Positions 12,190-23,470 of a DNA stretch of 64,000 nucleotides are shown piece by piece. This DNA is from Amia ocellicauda (taxonomy: Eukaryota; Chordata; Actinopteri; Amiiformes; Amiidae). How positions within the stretch are numbered: the stretch's first letter is position 1; the number at the start of each line of letters is the position of its first letter. The stretch lies in assembly GCF_036373705.1 (NCBI RefSeq), contig NC_089855.1, forward strand, positions 48,281,318-48,345,317. Direction: 5' to 3'. Both the position numbers and the translations under genes were made by a program. The notes beneath the pieces were generated by a model. It searched no databases. It was given only the letters and a program-made list of their open reading frames with translations, and was not told the origin of the DNA.

Positions 12190-15100
12190 AGTTGTAGCAT
12201 TGTGTTCCTTCTCTACTGCAGTGTGCTGTGCTGTACTGTAGTGTGCTGTGCTGTACAGTAGTGTAGTGTGCTGTGCTGTACTGTAGTGTGCTGTGCTGTG
12301 GTGTACAGCAGTGTAGTGTGCTGTGCTGTACTGTAGTGTAGTGTGCTGTGGTGTACTGTACTGTAGTGTAGTGTGCTGTGCTGTACTGTACTGTAGTGTA
12401 GTGTGCTGTGCTGTACTGTACTGTAGTGTAGTGTGCTGTGCTGTACTGTACAGCAGTGTAGTGTGCTGTGCTGTACTGTAGTGTAGTGTGCTGTGCTGTG
12501 CTGTACAGCAGTGTAGTGTGCTGTGCTGTACTGTAGTGTAGTGTGCTGTGCTGTACAGCAGTGTAGTGTGGTGTGGTGTACTGTACTGTACTGTAGTGTG
12601 CTGTGCTGTACTGTACTGTAGTGTGCTGTGCTGTACTGTAGTGTAGTGTGCTGTGCTGTACAGCAGTGTAGTGTGGTGTGGTGTACTGTACTGTACTGTA
12701 GTGTGCTGTGCTGTACTGTACTGTAGTGTGCTGTGCTGTACTGTAGTGTAGTGTGCTGTGCTGTACAGCAGTGTAGTGTGCTGTGGTGTACTGTACTGTA
12801 CTGTAGTGTGCTGTGCTGTACTGTACTGCAGGGTAGTGTGCTGTGCTGTACTGTAGTGTAGTGTGCTGTGCTGTACAGCAGTGTAGTGTGCTGTGGTGTA
12901 CTGTACTGCAGGGTAGTGTGCTGTGCTGTACTGTAGTGTAGTGTGCTGTGCTGTACAGCAGTGTAGTGTGCTGTGGTGTACTGTACTGTACTGTAGTGTG
13001 CTGTGCTGTACTGTACTGCAGGGTAGTGTGCTGTGCTGTACTGTAGTGTAGTGTGCTGTGCTGTACAGCAGTGTAGTGTGCTGTGGTGTACTGTAGTGTA
13101 GTGTGCTGTGCTGTACAGCAGTGTAGTGTGCTGTGGTGTACTGTAGTGTAGTGTGCTGTGCTGTACTGTACTGTACTGTAGTGTGCTGTGCTGTACTGTA
13201 GTGTGCTGTGCTGTACTGTAGTGTAGTGTGCTGTGCTGTACAGCAGTGTAGTGTGCTGTGGTGTACTGTACTGTACTGTAGTGTGCTGTGCTGTACTGTA
13301 CTGCAGGGTAGTGTGCTGTGCTGTACTGTAGTGTAGTGTGCTGTGCTGTACAGCAGTGTAGTGTGCTGTGCTGTACTGTAGTGTATTGTGCTGTGCTGTA
13401 CTGTAGTGTATTGTGCTGTGCTGTGCTGTACTGTAGTGTAGTGTGCTGTGCTGTACAGCAGTGTAGTGTGCTGTGGTGTACTGTAGTGTGCTGTGCTGTA
13501 CTGTACTGTAGTGTGCTGTGCTGTACAGCAGTGTAGTGTGCTGTGCTGTACTGTAGTGTGCTGTGCTGTGCTGTACAGCAGTGTAGTGTGCTGTGCTGTA
13601 CTGTAGTGTAGTGTGCTGTGGTGTACTGTAGTGTAGTGTGCTGTGCTGTACAGCAGTGTAGTGTGCTGTGCTGTACTGTAGTGTGCTGTGCTGTGCTGTA
13701 CAGCAGTGTAGTGTGCTGTGCTGTACTGTAGTGTAGTGTGCTGTGGTGTACTGTAGTGTAGTGTGCTGTACTGTACTGCAGGGTAGTGTGCTGTGGTGTA
13801 CTGTAGTGTACTGTAGTGTGCTGTGCTGTACTGTACTGTAGTGTGCTGTGCTGTACTGTAGTGTAGTGTGCTGTGCTGTACTGTAGTGTGCTGTGCTGTA
13901 CTGTAGTGTAGTGTGCTGTGCTGTACTGTAGTGTGCTGTGCTGTGCTGTACAGCAGTGTAGTGTGCTGTGCTGTGCTGTACTGTAGTGTAGTGTGCTGTG
14001 GTGTACAGCAGTGTAGTGTGCTGTGGTGTACTGTACTGTACTGTAGTGTGCTGTGGTGTACTGTAGTGTAGTGTGCTGTGGTGTAGTGTGCTGTGGTGTA
14101 CTGTACTGCAGTGTAGTGTGCTGTGCTGTACTGTAGTGTAGTGTGCTGTGGTGTACAGCAGTGTAGTGTGCTGTGGTGTACTGTACTGTACTGTAGTGTG
14201 CTGTGGTGTACTGTAGTGTAGTGTGCTGTGGTGTAGTGTGCTGTGGTGTACTGTACTGCAGGGTAGTGTGCTGTGCTGTACTGTAGTGTAGTGTGCTGTG
14301 CTGTACAGCAGTGTAGTGTGCTGTGGTGTACTGTACTGCAGGGTAGTGTGCTGTGCTGTACTGTAGTGTAGTGTGCTGTGCTGTACTGTAGTGTGCTGTG
14401 CTGTACTGTAGTGTGCTGTGCTGTACTGTAGTGTAGTGTGCTGTGCTGTACTGTAGTGTAGTGTGCTGTGCTGTACTGTAGTGTGCTGTGCTGTACAGCA
14501 GTGTAGTGTGCTGTGGTGTACTGTACTGTACTGTAGTGTGCTGTGCTGTACTGTACTGCAGGGTAGTGTGCTGTGGTGTACTGTACTGTACTGTAGTGTG
14601 CTGTGCTGTACTGTACTGTAGTGTGCTGTGCTGTACTGTAGTGTAGTGTGCTGTGGTGTAGTGTGCTGTGGTGTACTGTACTGCAGGGTAGTGTGCTGTG
14701 CTGTACTGTAGTGTAGTGTGCTGTGCTGTACAGCAGTGTAGTGTGCTGTGGTGTACTGTACTGCAGGGTAGTGTGCTGTGCTGTACTGTAGTGTAGTGTG
14801 CTGTGCTGTACAGCAGTGTAGTGTGCTGTGGTGTACTGTACTGTACTGTAGTGTGCTGTGCTGTACTGTACTGCAGGGTAGTGTGCTGTGCTGTACTGTA
14901 GTGTAGTGTGCTGTGCTGTACAGCAGTGTAGTGTGCTGTGCTGTACTGTAGTGTGCTGTGCTGTGCTGTACAGCAGTGTAGTGTGCTGTGCTGTACTGTA
15001 CTGCAGGGTAGTGTGCTGTGCTGTACTGTAGTGTAGTGTGCTGTGCTGTACAGCAGTGTAGTGTGCTGTGGTGTACTGTAGTGTAGTGTGCTGTGCTGTA

Positions 15101-15775
15101 CAGCAGTGTAGTGTGCTGTGGTGTACTGTAGTGTAGTGTGCTGTGCTGTACTGTACTGTACTGTAGTGTGCTGTGCTGTACTGTAGTGTGCTGTGCTGTA
15201 CTGTAGTGTAGTGTGCTGTGCTGTACAGCAGTGTAGTGTGCTGTGGTGTACTGTACTGTACTGTAGTGTGCTGTGCTGTGCTGTACAGCAGTGTAGTGTG
15301 CTGTGCTGTACTGTAGTGTATTGTGCTGTGCTGTACTGTAGTGTATTGTGCTGTGCTGTGCTGTACTGTAGTGTAGTGTGCTGTGCTGTACAGTAGTGTA
15401 GTGTGCTGTGCTGTACTGTAGTGTGCTGTGCTGTGCTGTACAGCAGTGTAGTGTGCTGTGCTGTACTGTAGTGTAGTGTGCTGTGGTGTACTGTAGTGTA
15501 GTGTGCTGTGCTGTACAGCAGTGTAGTGTGCTGTGCTGTACTGTAGTGTGCTGTGCTGTGCTGTACAGCAGTGTAGTGTGCTGTGCTGTACTGTAGTGTA
15601 GTGTGCTGTGCTGTACAGCAGTGTAGTGTGCTGTGGTGTACAGCAGTGTAGTGTGCTGTGGTGTACTGTACTGTACTGTAGTGTGCTGTGCTGTACTGTA
15701 GTGTAGTGTGCTGTGGTGTAGTGTAGTGTGCTGTGCTGTACTGCAGGGTAGTGTGCTTTGCTATACTGCAATGTA
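12190..15775. repeat. CTGTR/GTGTR pentanucleotide satellite, 3.6 kb
   Basis: Tandem five-base units (CTGTA, GTGTA, GTGTG, CTGTG, CAGCA, CAGGG) fill the interval. They form larger blocks of the type CTGTACAGCAGTGTAGTGTG. A longer period is visible: the stretch starting at 13081 recurs at 15066. The minus strand is stop-free for about 1200 codons because no unit combination gives a stop there; this is not a gene. Confidence 0.95.
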
Positions 15776-15850
15776 GTGTGGTATACTGTACTGCAGTCTA
15801 GTGTGCTATACTGCAGTGTTGTGTGTGTATATTATGGTGTACTGCAATAC

Positions 15851-15851
<1 letters not shown>

Positions 15852-15910
<59 letters not shown>
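15852..15910. repeat. (TAA)n microsatellite
   Basis: About twenty uninterrupted TAA/AAT units. Confidence 0.95.
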
Positions 15911-15911
<1 letters not shown>

Positions 15912-16067
15912 ATTATATATGTAAAGTATATAATTTATATATGTACACTACTATGTTCCATATGTGTTGTGTTCCATGTCAAATATATGTTCCTCCTACT
16001 TATACTGTCATAGTAAATTACATATTCATATAAGCAAACTTATATAAATCATATATGCACAGTAGTA

Positions 16068-17292
16068 TACACTCACCTAAAGGATTATTAGGAACACCTG
16101 TTCAATTTCTCATTAATGCAATTATCTAACCAACCAATCACATGGCAGTTGCTTCAATGCATTTAGGGGTGTGGTCCTGGTCATGACAATCTCCTGAACT
16201 CCAAACTGGATGTCTGAATGGGAAAGAAAGGTGATTTAAGCAATTTTGAGCGTGGCATGGTTGTTGGTGCCAGACGGGCCGGTCTGAGTATTTCACAATC
16301 TGCTCAGTTACTGGGATTTTCACACACAACCATTTCTAGGGTTTACAAAGAATGGTGTGAAAAGGGAAAAACATCCAGTATGCGGCAGTCCTGTGGGCGA
16401 AAATGCCTTGTTGATGCTAGAGGTCAGAGGAGAATGGGCCGACTGATTCAAGCTGATAGAAGAGCAACTTTGACTGAAATAACCACTCGTTACAACCGAG
16501 GTATGCAGCAAAGCATTTGTGAAGCCACAACACGTACAACCTTGAGGCGGATGGGCTACAACAGCAGAAGACCCCACCGGGTACCACTCATCTCCACTAC
16601 AAATAGGAAAAAGAGGCTACAATTTGCACAAGCTCACCAAAATTGGACAGTTGAAGACTGGAAAAATGTTGCCTGGTCTGATGAGTCTCGATTTCTGTTG
16701 AGACATTCAGATGGTAGAGTCAGAATTTGGCGTAAACAGAATGAGAACATGGATCCATCATGCCTTGTTACCACTGTGCAGGCTGGTGGTGGTGGTGTAA
16801 TGGTGTGGGGGATGTTTTCTTGGCACACTTTAGGCCCCTTAGTGCCAATTGGGCATCGTTTAAATGCCACGGCCTACCTGAGCATTGTTTCTGACCATGT
16901 CCATCCCTTTATGACCACCATGTACCCATCCTCTGATGGCTACTTCCAGCAGGATAATGCACCATGTCACAAAGGTCGAATCATTTCAAATTGGTTTCTT
17001 GAACATGACAATGAGTTCACTGTACTAAACTGGCCCCCACAGTCACCAGATCTCAACCCAATAGAGCATCTTTGGGATGTGGTGGAACGGGAGCTTCGTG
17101 CCCTGGATGTGCATCCCACAAATCTCCATCAACTGCAAGATGCTATCCTATCAATATGGGCCAACATTTCTAAAGAATGCTTTCAGCACCTTGTTGAATC
17201 AATGCCACGTAGAATTAAGGCAGTTCTGAAGGCGAAAGGGAGTCAAACACAGTATTAGTATGGTGTTCCTAATAATCCTTTAGGTGAGTGTA
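16068..17292 (+). mobile_element. Full-length Tc1-like transposon with intact transposase
   Basis: The element has near-perfect 31-bp terminal inverted repeats: the left end begins TACACTCACCTAAAGGATTA and the right end is its complement. TA dinucleotides flank it at 16066-16067 and 17293-17294, as expected for Tc1/mariner target-site duplication. It contains one uninterrupted transposase frame. The match between the ends and the open frame indicate a young insertion. It separates the pentanucleotide array from the distal enhancer copy. Confidence 0.93.
16218..17258 (+). CDS. Tc1-like DD34E transposase, intact, 346 aa
   Basis: A cut-and-paste transposase of the Tc1/mariner superfamily acts in the nucleus on the element's inverted repeats. 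The N-terminus has paired helix-turn-helix character (FERGMVVGARRAGLSISQSA then ISRVYKEW). The catalytic region shows AWSDESRF (first Asp), QQDNAPCH (second Asp) and SPDLNPIEHLWD (Glu), in the DD34E spacing typical of Tc1. GGGGVMVWG and HTLGPL are family hallmarks. The length is usual for Tc1 transposases. The start is the ATG at 16218. No frameshift or stop is present, so activity is possible but unproven. Confidence 0.93.
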   Translation: MGKKGDLSNFERGMVVGARRAGLSISQSAQLLGFSHTTISRVYKEWCEKGKTSSMRQSCGRKCLVDARGQRRMGRLIQADRRATLTEITTRYNRGMQQSICEATTRTTLRRMGYNSRRPHRVPLISTTNRKKRLQFAQAHQNWTVEDWKNVAWSDESRFLLRHSDGRVRIWRKQNENMDPSCLVTTVQAGGGGVMVWGMFSWHTLGPLVPIGHRLNATAYLSIVSDHVHPFMTTMYPSSDGYFQQDNAPCHKGRIISNWFLEHDNEFTVLNWPPQSPDLNPIEHLWDVVERELRALDVHPTNLHQLQDAILSIWANISKECFQHLVESMPRRIKAVLKAKGSQTQY

Positions 17293-17294
17293 TA

Positions 17295-18202
17295 CTGCAC
17301 ATTTTCACATCAATTCACATGCATTACAATTATTAACCCGTTTTATTTGTGAGACCTTTAATTAAAAATCAGCACAGACACAGAGATTCCAGCAAAATGT
17401 TGACTTTGCTAATGACAATGAAATTGACAAATCTGTACTTTAGACTAGACGTACTTGTTGAAAAGTAGCTCACCTTTCCATTGTGAGTTTTATTTTGCCA
17501 TGAACGGGTGGGTTCCATGTTTTTAACACTCTTAACTATTTCACAATGTTTATTTAAGATTATTATAAAGGTTACTGTAGTATTATAAATGTTTTTCTCA
17601 ACATTTTAACACACACAGTCTGTTTTCCTTTATCAGAACTCACACATTATACAAATACAGCCCTGCATGCTTAACATTTTCTACTAAAAAGCTTTCAGGA
17701 CTGAAGTATTACCTCTTGTTTACAGTTTCTAAGCGTTCATACCTCTAACATAAGTAAACATCATTCAGATGGGAGTTCAAGTAATAGTAGATAACTAAGA
17801 TCATGAAAATGATACAGTAAAACCACTGTGTGATTCAGTGTATTTGTAATGTTTATGTTTTTTGCTGGTTTATAGTGCTGCCCCCAGTCATTGCTCTTCA
17901 GGAATAAGATGCACAGTCTTTGATCTTAAAACAAATGAATACAGGTATTTGACTTGGATGGAATATTTTTATAAGAAACATACTTGTTCCATTGTAAGAA
18001 CATTATGGAGCTCTGTGTCATATACATGTGAACATAAAAAACTATGTCTTATAATGCATGTCACATTTTGTCTTACATATGAAGACTATAATTTGTGTAT
18101 GTTAAATTCAGAACATATATATTTCATACAGGTTTCATACTTGACCTATAAAAGTCATGTGTTTTTTTAATATATTTTTCCATATGGGAGAGTACTTCTG
18201 TA

Positions 18203-18248
<46 letters not shown>

Positions 18249-18385
18249 GACTGTTTTATTGTCTTACACTATGTCTGGCTTTAACTGTTTGTTTTGTTGT
18301 AAAGTGCTTTGGGGTGTTTGTGCCCAAATAGTGTTATATAGAATAGATTGCTATTATTAAATATAAATATATTTTAATGCATTAT
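17295..18385. other. AT-rich intergenic sequence with (ATT)n microsatellite
   Basis: No gene found. An uninterrupted ATT tract lies at about 18206-18250. The rest is AT-rich sequence without a recognisable family. Confidence 0.6.
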
Positions 18386-18793
18386 TGCTGGCACAGATTG
18401 GAGAGAGAGAGTGAGAGAGTGAGAGAGTGAGGGAGGGAGGGAGGGAGGGAGTGCTGAGTCAAGGTTTGAGGCTGCTGTGCAAAACTCCGAGTCATGTTTT
18501 CACCCCCCTCTCCCTCTCCCTCGGTCACATGTCGTCTCCGCTGTTTTCCTTGCTGACTCAAAATCAAAGTCTGTCTTCCTGTCCTCACACACAAGCCCCG
18601 TCCCCCTCTCCCTCCCTCCACTCAGGAAAAGTGCAGAGTCACGTTACGCCCCTCTCTGCCCCCTGGCTCTGTTCCACGGGTTCCAGCAGATAAGCCATCT
18701 CTGGACTGCCTCTCTCCCTGGTTACTGTTTACCCTCCTTGCCCAGTGTGTTTGCCCAGCGCCGGCAGAGAGAGAGAGCCCCAGCTCACGGGGC
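18386..18793. promoter_or_regulatory. Candidate stress-response enhancer of hmox1, distal duplicate
   Basis: Nearly identical to 11771-12183 over its full length, including both sites (TGCTGAGTCA at 18452-18461, TGCTGACTCA at 18551-18560). The visible differences are mainly in the simple-repeat start plus scattered substitutions, such as TGTGGAAAA versus TGTGCAAAA. It lies about 6.6 kb further upstream in the same orientation. It could also be an unrecognised dispersed repeat. Confidence 0.55.
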
Positions 18794-19019
18794 TATAATA
18801 CATTACAGTGTACTTCTGTATATTGTATTACATTTTTTCTCAATTGATATGACACATTCCTCCAAACCAAGGTCCATGTTTTCAAAACAGTTAACACAGC
18901 CACCTAAACCCTTGATATAGTAAGCAAAACTAACAGTAACTTTTTGCTTGTTTTCACACAAATTACAATAATGCACAGACAATTGTTCCAAACACAACAA
19001 ACTAAACTCTACATAAAGT

Positions 19020-20890
19020 TCAACTTACAGTTCAATTTTACGTTCAGTTTGCCATCTTGTCAAATTCATATGGCATGTGCTCAGTTGCCATCATACTGAC
19101 GTCAGCTGGGTTAGTAAAGCACACAAAACAGGAAGTGCAACTTGCTAAATTGTTCACACAGCAATCAGCGCTTCGCTATGTAGAAAATAAGTCGCCTATG
19201 AAAATCCTAGAGCCTGAACAAACAATGGAGGAGTCTGGAGAAAGAGTTAGAAGACGAGGTGTAAGAATGAGAGGAGCTAGAGTAGGTGGGGAAGGATGAG
19301 GAGAGGGAAGAGGGAGAGGGAGGGGGAGGAGGTAGAAATATTTGAGTGACTAGAAGAGGAGGAGGAGAGGGGAGAGGAAGAGGGCACAGAACAAGGATCT
19401 CAAATGAGTTGAGAGCAACTCTAATTGACCATGTCATCAGCCATTGATTGGTCAGCATGCCACGGTCAATGTCCTGGTCAACACGGAGGCAACATTACCA
19501 TCTGTGCTGCAAGCTCATTGAATGAGGTCGCGGCCCACAATGTTGTCTTGGGACCATACAAGACAGAAAGACTCCTCAATGACTCCCTCATTCCACAAGA
19601 AGAACAAGGCCTGGAACAACCAGAATGGATGCGGTCTGTGGTGGTTTGGGACAATGTTCAATTTCACCATTCAGCACTGTGATGGTGTTCCTTCCACCAT
19701 ACTCTCCATTTCTAAACCTAGTCGAGGAGTTATTTTCCTCCTGGAGATGGAAGGCAGGGTGCGAACTATTGGGGAGCCAGGGGGAGCTTGGCTCCTCTTA
19801 ATAAGACATGAGCTCCCCTGAAAACATGATTTGTGACATTATGGGGGTCTCTAAAATATTGACAATATGCTAATTTTGCCATGCATTTCTATTTTTCTGT
19901 ATCTTCATCATAATGGATTATGCTTAAAATTAGGCTATTATTGATGTATGATTTATGCACGAGGGTGATTAATCGCTAATTCACTTTAATAAAGATACCG
20001 GCATGCATGCTATTCTTGTCATCACTATCGAAGCGTGGAAGCTGTTTTTAACAGAAAAAACATATTTAGTCCCACTCAGTCTGGGTGCTGAATAGCCATT
20101 ATTCATTTATTATCTGTTTTTATGTATAAATAAAGATGTCTAAAAGAAAACAAGGAAGCCTACTGACAAATTTTGGATTCACCAAACAAACCCACAAACG
20201 CCCATGGTGACAACTCAGGACATGCCGACAGAAGAAGCTGGCGATGCGGGAAACAGCTCGACAGAGGAAGAGGCCGATGACGATGCAAACCCTACCTATT
20301 TTACTATCTATAAACTATTTTATATACGATTGTATATCTATTTTACCTATTTTATCTATTTTATCTAGATACTTTACCTGTCTGTGTCTTATTTGTGCCG
20401 ATTAACTATAAAGTATAGTACATCACTCCGGAGAATACACTGTGCCCTGCTTTAGTTGTCCGTATTGTATCATACTGGGATGTTTGGTTGACATGGTTAT
20501 TCATTGATTATTATTATTATATATCAGATGTGCTGCCATAAAGCAAGTAGACCTACATGCTAGTTGCAGCTATGAATGTTTCATTGCAACAAGAGTCACA
20601 CACAGTCAAGTCCTCTAACCACCCCCATAAGAATGTGAGCTCCCCCGAAAGCCATGGTAAAGTTCTCACCCTGATGGAAGGTATATGAACACAACCCACA
20701 TGACAGGGTAACTCTTCTGCAGGCCATGGAGGAGGCCTGTGGAGACAGAGAGGCAAATGCATGCCAGGGATGGATACAACATGATGCATGGCTCGAGAAA
20801 ACACACATTGGGATGTTGATGAAATACTCTGTCCTGACAGACATGAAAGGCTGGATGAATACATTCATTGGTTACAACAGTAAACATGTT
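19020..20890 (+). pseudogene. Internally deleted IS630/Tc1-type transposase gene of a fish transposon, split by a hAT insertion
   Basis: The plus strand reads an Arg-rich N-terminus (MEESGERVRRRGVRMRGARV, 19225-19300), a piece like LRATLIDHVISH near 19410-19440, then PGQHGGNIT near 19470. Next come VVWDNVQFHHSAL (19640-19680, catalytic Asp region), FLPPYSPFLN and EELFSSWRWK (19690-19753). After the insertion it continues YEHNPHDRVTLLQAMEEACG to about 20880. Stops and frame changes lie between the pieces, and most of the catalytic core between DHVISH and PGQHGG is deleted. It cannot make a working enzyme. The element's ends are uncertain; CAAAAC-rich subterminal sequence at 18830-19030 and 20890-21600 may belong to it. 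Confidence 0.7.
19755..20673 (+). mobile_element. Non-autonomous hAT-type transposon nested in the transposase pseudogene
   Basis: The 919-bp insert starts CAGGGTGCGAAC and ends GTTCTCACCCTG, imperfect 12-bp inverted repeats of hAT type. It is flanked by an exact 8-bp duplication ATGGAAGG at 19747-19754 and 20674-20681. Removing the insert plus one duplication restores the host reading frame SWRWKVYEHNPHD. Inside, a 24-codon frame at 20136-20210 (MSKRKQGSLLTNFGFTKQ) resembles the start of hAT/zinc-finger transposase genes, followed by stops. Confidence 0.8.
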
Positions 20891-21917
20891 TGTGGTTGAC
20901 TTTTACACTTTCTCTCGGTTGCTTGAGCACATTTGTCCAAACAGAATGAACTTTTTCAAAACAATGAACACGCACTCCAAACACTTTTGGCCAAAATGAC
21001 ACAAATCCTTTGGAAAATGCACTCAGACTCTCAAAACAGCAAATACACAAAATCAAATCAGTCTATGAAAACAGTACCGTTTGTCATCTAATGTAAAGCT
21101 CTTTCCATCAGCCACAATAAACACTGACTATGAGCATCACTGTGACACGGTCAGCCCTGTACTGCTCTCTGTCTTCTGCTTGTGTGTAAAATACAGTAAA
21201 TAGCAAACATTTCACCCCAGCAGGAGCTGAACTCATGATATCTGAGTGACTCACATCAAGACCAGAGTAGGAACTCTTTCACTCAACAGTGAAAAATACT
21301 TTGACAGAAGATTTTACTATATTTAGTTACAGGAATGTTCTTGATACATTGAATGAAGCTGGAAATACTTTACAGTGAATATAAATCAAGTCCTCTGAAG
21401 ATACTCAAAAAACAAAAACACATTAGTTTTTTACAGTTTTGGTTACACGCATGTCTCAGTACTGAGTTCACTTTTTCAAAACTCTTCACACAGTTCTCTT
21501 TACCAAACATGCAGCCTGGCACAGCAGTACAAAGCACTACAACTACCAAAACACTTCATACATGTCTCAAAATCAACTCATTCTAGTGTAACAGTAGCAC
21601 AAGTTCTCTCCCAACAAAAACCCTTTGTCACTCATAACACAATGACCTAAAACAGTAACAACGGGCAGCATTACAAGATCATTTTGCCTTTGAAGTATCT
21701 TTGATATTTTACATGAACCAACATTCTTTACAAAACAAGAATGTACTCTGTAATGACTGCAGTGCTCACCTGTACAGACTGGAGTCTCACCTCCTTCACT
21801 CTCACTGTTCCTGTCAAAGGTACCTGCACAGCTGTTTCATCCTTAGTGTCCATTCAAGACCTGGTCAGCAGGGGCCAGACTGACGCTCTGTGCATTGTGA
21901 TATATTTGATGTTCTTG
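20890..21917. other. Transposon-flank-like intergenic sequence
   Basis: Many CAAAAC, ACACAA and TTTTCAAAAC motifs recur, as at 18830-19030. This suggests subterminal repeats of the IS630-like family rather than genes. No coding signal is seen. Confidence 0.4.
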
Positions 21918-22140
21918 TACACTACCGGTCAAAAGATTTAGAACACTTACATTTTTCCAGTTTTTATTGAAATTTACCCAGTTTAATGTCTCAATGTGCT
22001 CTAAAATTAAAGCATCGAACAAATAAACAATTGGAGATAAAAGAAGAAATCAGGGAATAATTTTGTTAAACAAAATATTTAATATACTGGATTAATTGTT
22101 AGGTTGTTCTGAACAAAACAAGCCTATTTGCAAATAAATC
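21918..22140 (+). mobile_element. Truncated Tc1-like element end
   Basis: The interval begins TACACTACCGGTCAAAAG, a well-known fish Tc1-type inverted-repeat start. About 200 bases of typical AT-rich subterminal sequence follow. No transposase and no opposite end are seen, so it is a fragment. Confidence 0.65.
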
Positions 22141-22990
22141 TGATTGAAACTGATGGTCACTTACCTATTCCCATTCCTGGATACTTTAATTATTGATGCC
22201 ACAGTTGACTTGCCTATATTGGGCTGCACCTCTGCCCAGCCTATTGCATTGAAAGGCCATGGGCTCGTGGTTGTGGTGCCTCTTTCTCTGTTTTGTCTTT
22301 GTCTTCTTTCTCCATTTTATGCCAACAACAACTCACTGTTATATATAATTATAGAACGATCGCTGATTGAACTATTGAGCAGTGAGGATTTGCACATGTG
22401 CAGTAGAGATTCACACTCGTGGGACTGTGTGTTATTGACTGTGAACAGATGATCTCATTTTGTTTGACAAGACTTATTCAATTGATTTTTGTGTCTTGTG
22501 TAGTGAGTTGTGTTTACTGCTTTGCACAAATGTGTTTGGCATTTGTATTTTGTGTGAAAGCAACCATACATGACCTGCTGTTTGATAAAAATGTATCCTG
22601 TTCTGCTCATCTAGGTTATGGTGTTGGTCACGTGGACCACAGCTTCATTCACGTTGACTTAGCAAACGAGAAAAACTGTAAAGTAAATTGCGATTTCTTG
22701 TCTTCATCAATACTTCTGCCTTCTTAGAGTAACATATGTATCACATAGACAAACATGTTAACATTTCAGCTGTTCCAAATGATAAGTGACTGTTGCATTA
22801 CTCTTAATGCATAGTTTTATGGAAACTGACGAACAATATTCCATGTTTCGATCATGAAAGTTTCAGGATAATGAGATCCATTGACACCAATAACCAAGGA
22901 ACATGAACCAGTTGGACAACATTATCTATTGATGTAATATTTCATCATCATTCTTTATGAGACACTGTTTCTATGGTCCAATGTAGCACT
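22140..22990. other. Intergenic AT-rich sequence
   Basis: No gene, repeat array or RNA that I can support. Confidence 0.4.
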
Positions 22991-23470
22991 TTTCCACACC
23001 ATGTTTTCAGATTTGACATTACTGTATGTATGCAGGCCCTTGTAATTGCTTTTCCAATACTGCCAACTCGTTACTGATGATTAATTTCACATTGTGGTAC
23101 GAGTATAAAGTGAAAGGAGTGCTATCCACCTCAACAACACAGCGATAACATGGAGCCGGCAGGTGATCCAGGTCACAATAGAGGTCAAGCAGTGGGAGGA
23201 GGAAGACGAGAAAGACGTGGTGGTCAAAGGAATGGCAGGGGACAAGCACCCCCTCTGAGAGGTGGTCGTGGGCCTCGTCATAGAGGAGGGCTTAGGCCTC
23301 ACCAGAGAGGCAGCCATGGGCCTCATTTGAGAGGTGTCGGGGAACGTGGTAGAGGACAAGGCCACAGACCAAGACAGTTCAGATTTTGATCAATGATTCC
23401 ACTGTGTCTGTAGTATTCTCTCTACTAGTCCTTTTACAGTGATGTATTATGTGTAGTACCATAATGAAAC
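22990..23470 (+). mobile_element. Second, severely deleted IS630-like element with Arg/Gly-rich N-terminus
   Basis: At 23150-23389 a short frame reads MEPAGDPGHNRGQAVGGGRR and continues with RG/RGG-like repeats, ending RQFRF then stop. This matches in kind the Arg-rich start of the transposase pseudogene at 19225. The catalytic part is absent, so this looks like a deletion derivative of the same family. It could alternatively be an unrelated RG-rich microprotein. The limits are approximate. Confidence 0.5.

Noticed and set aside
12118-15771. Stop-free minus-strand frame of 1217 codons (Tyr/Ser/Thr/His/Gln-rich)
   Set aside because: A five-base repeat read in threes; there is no domain, no start context and no splice support.
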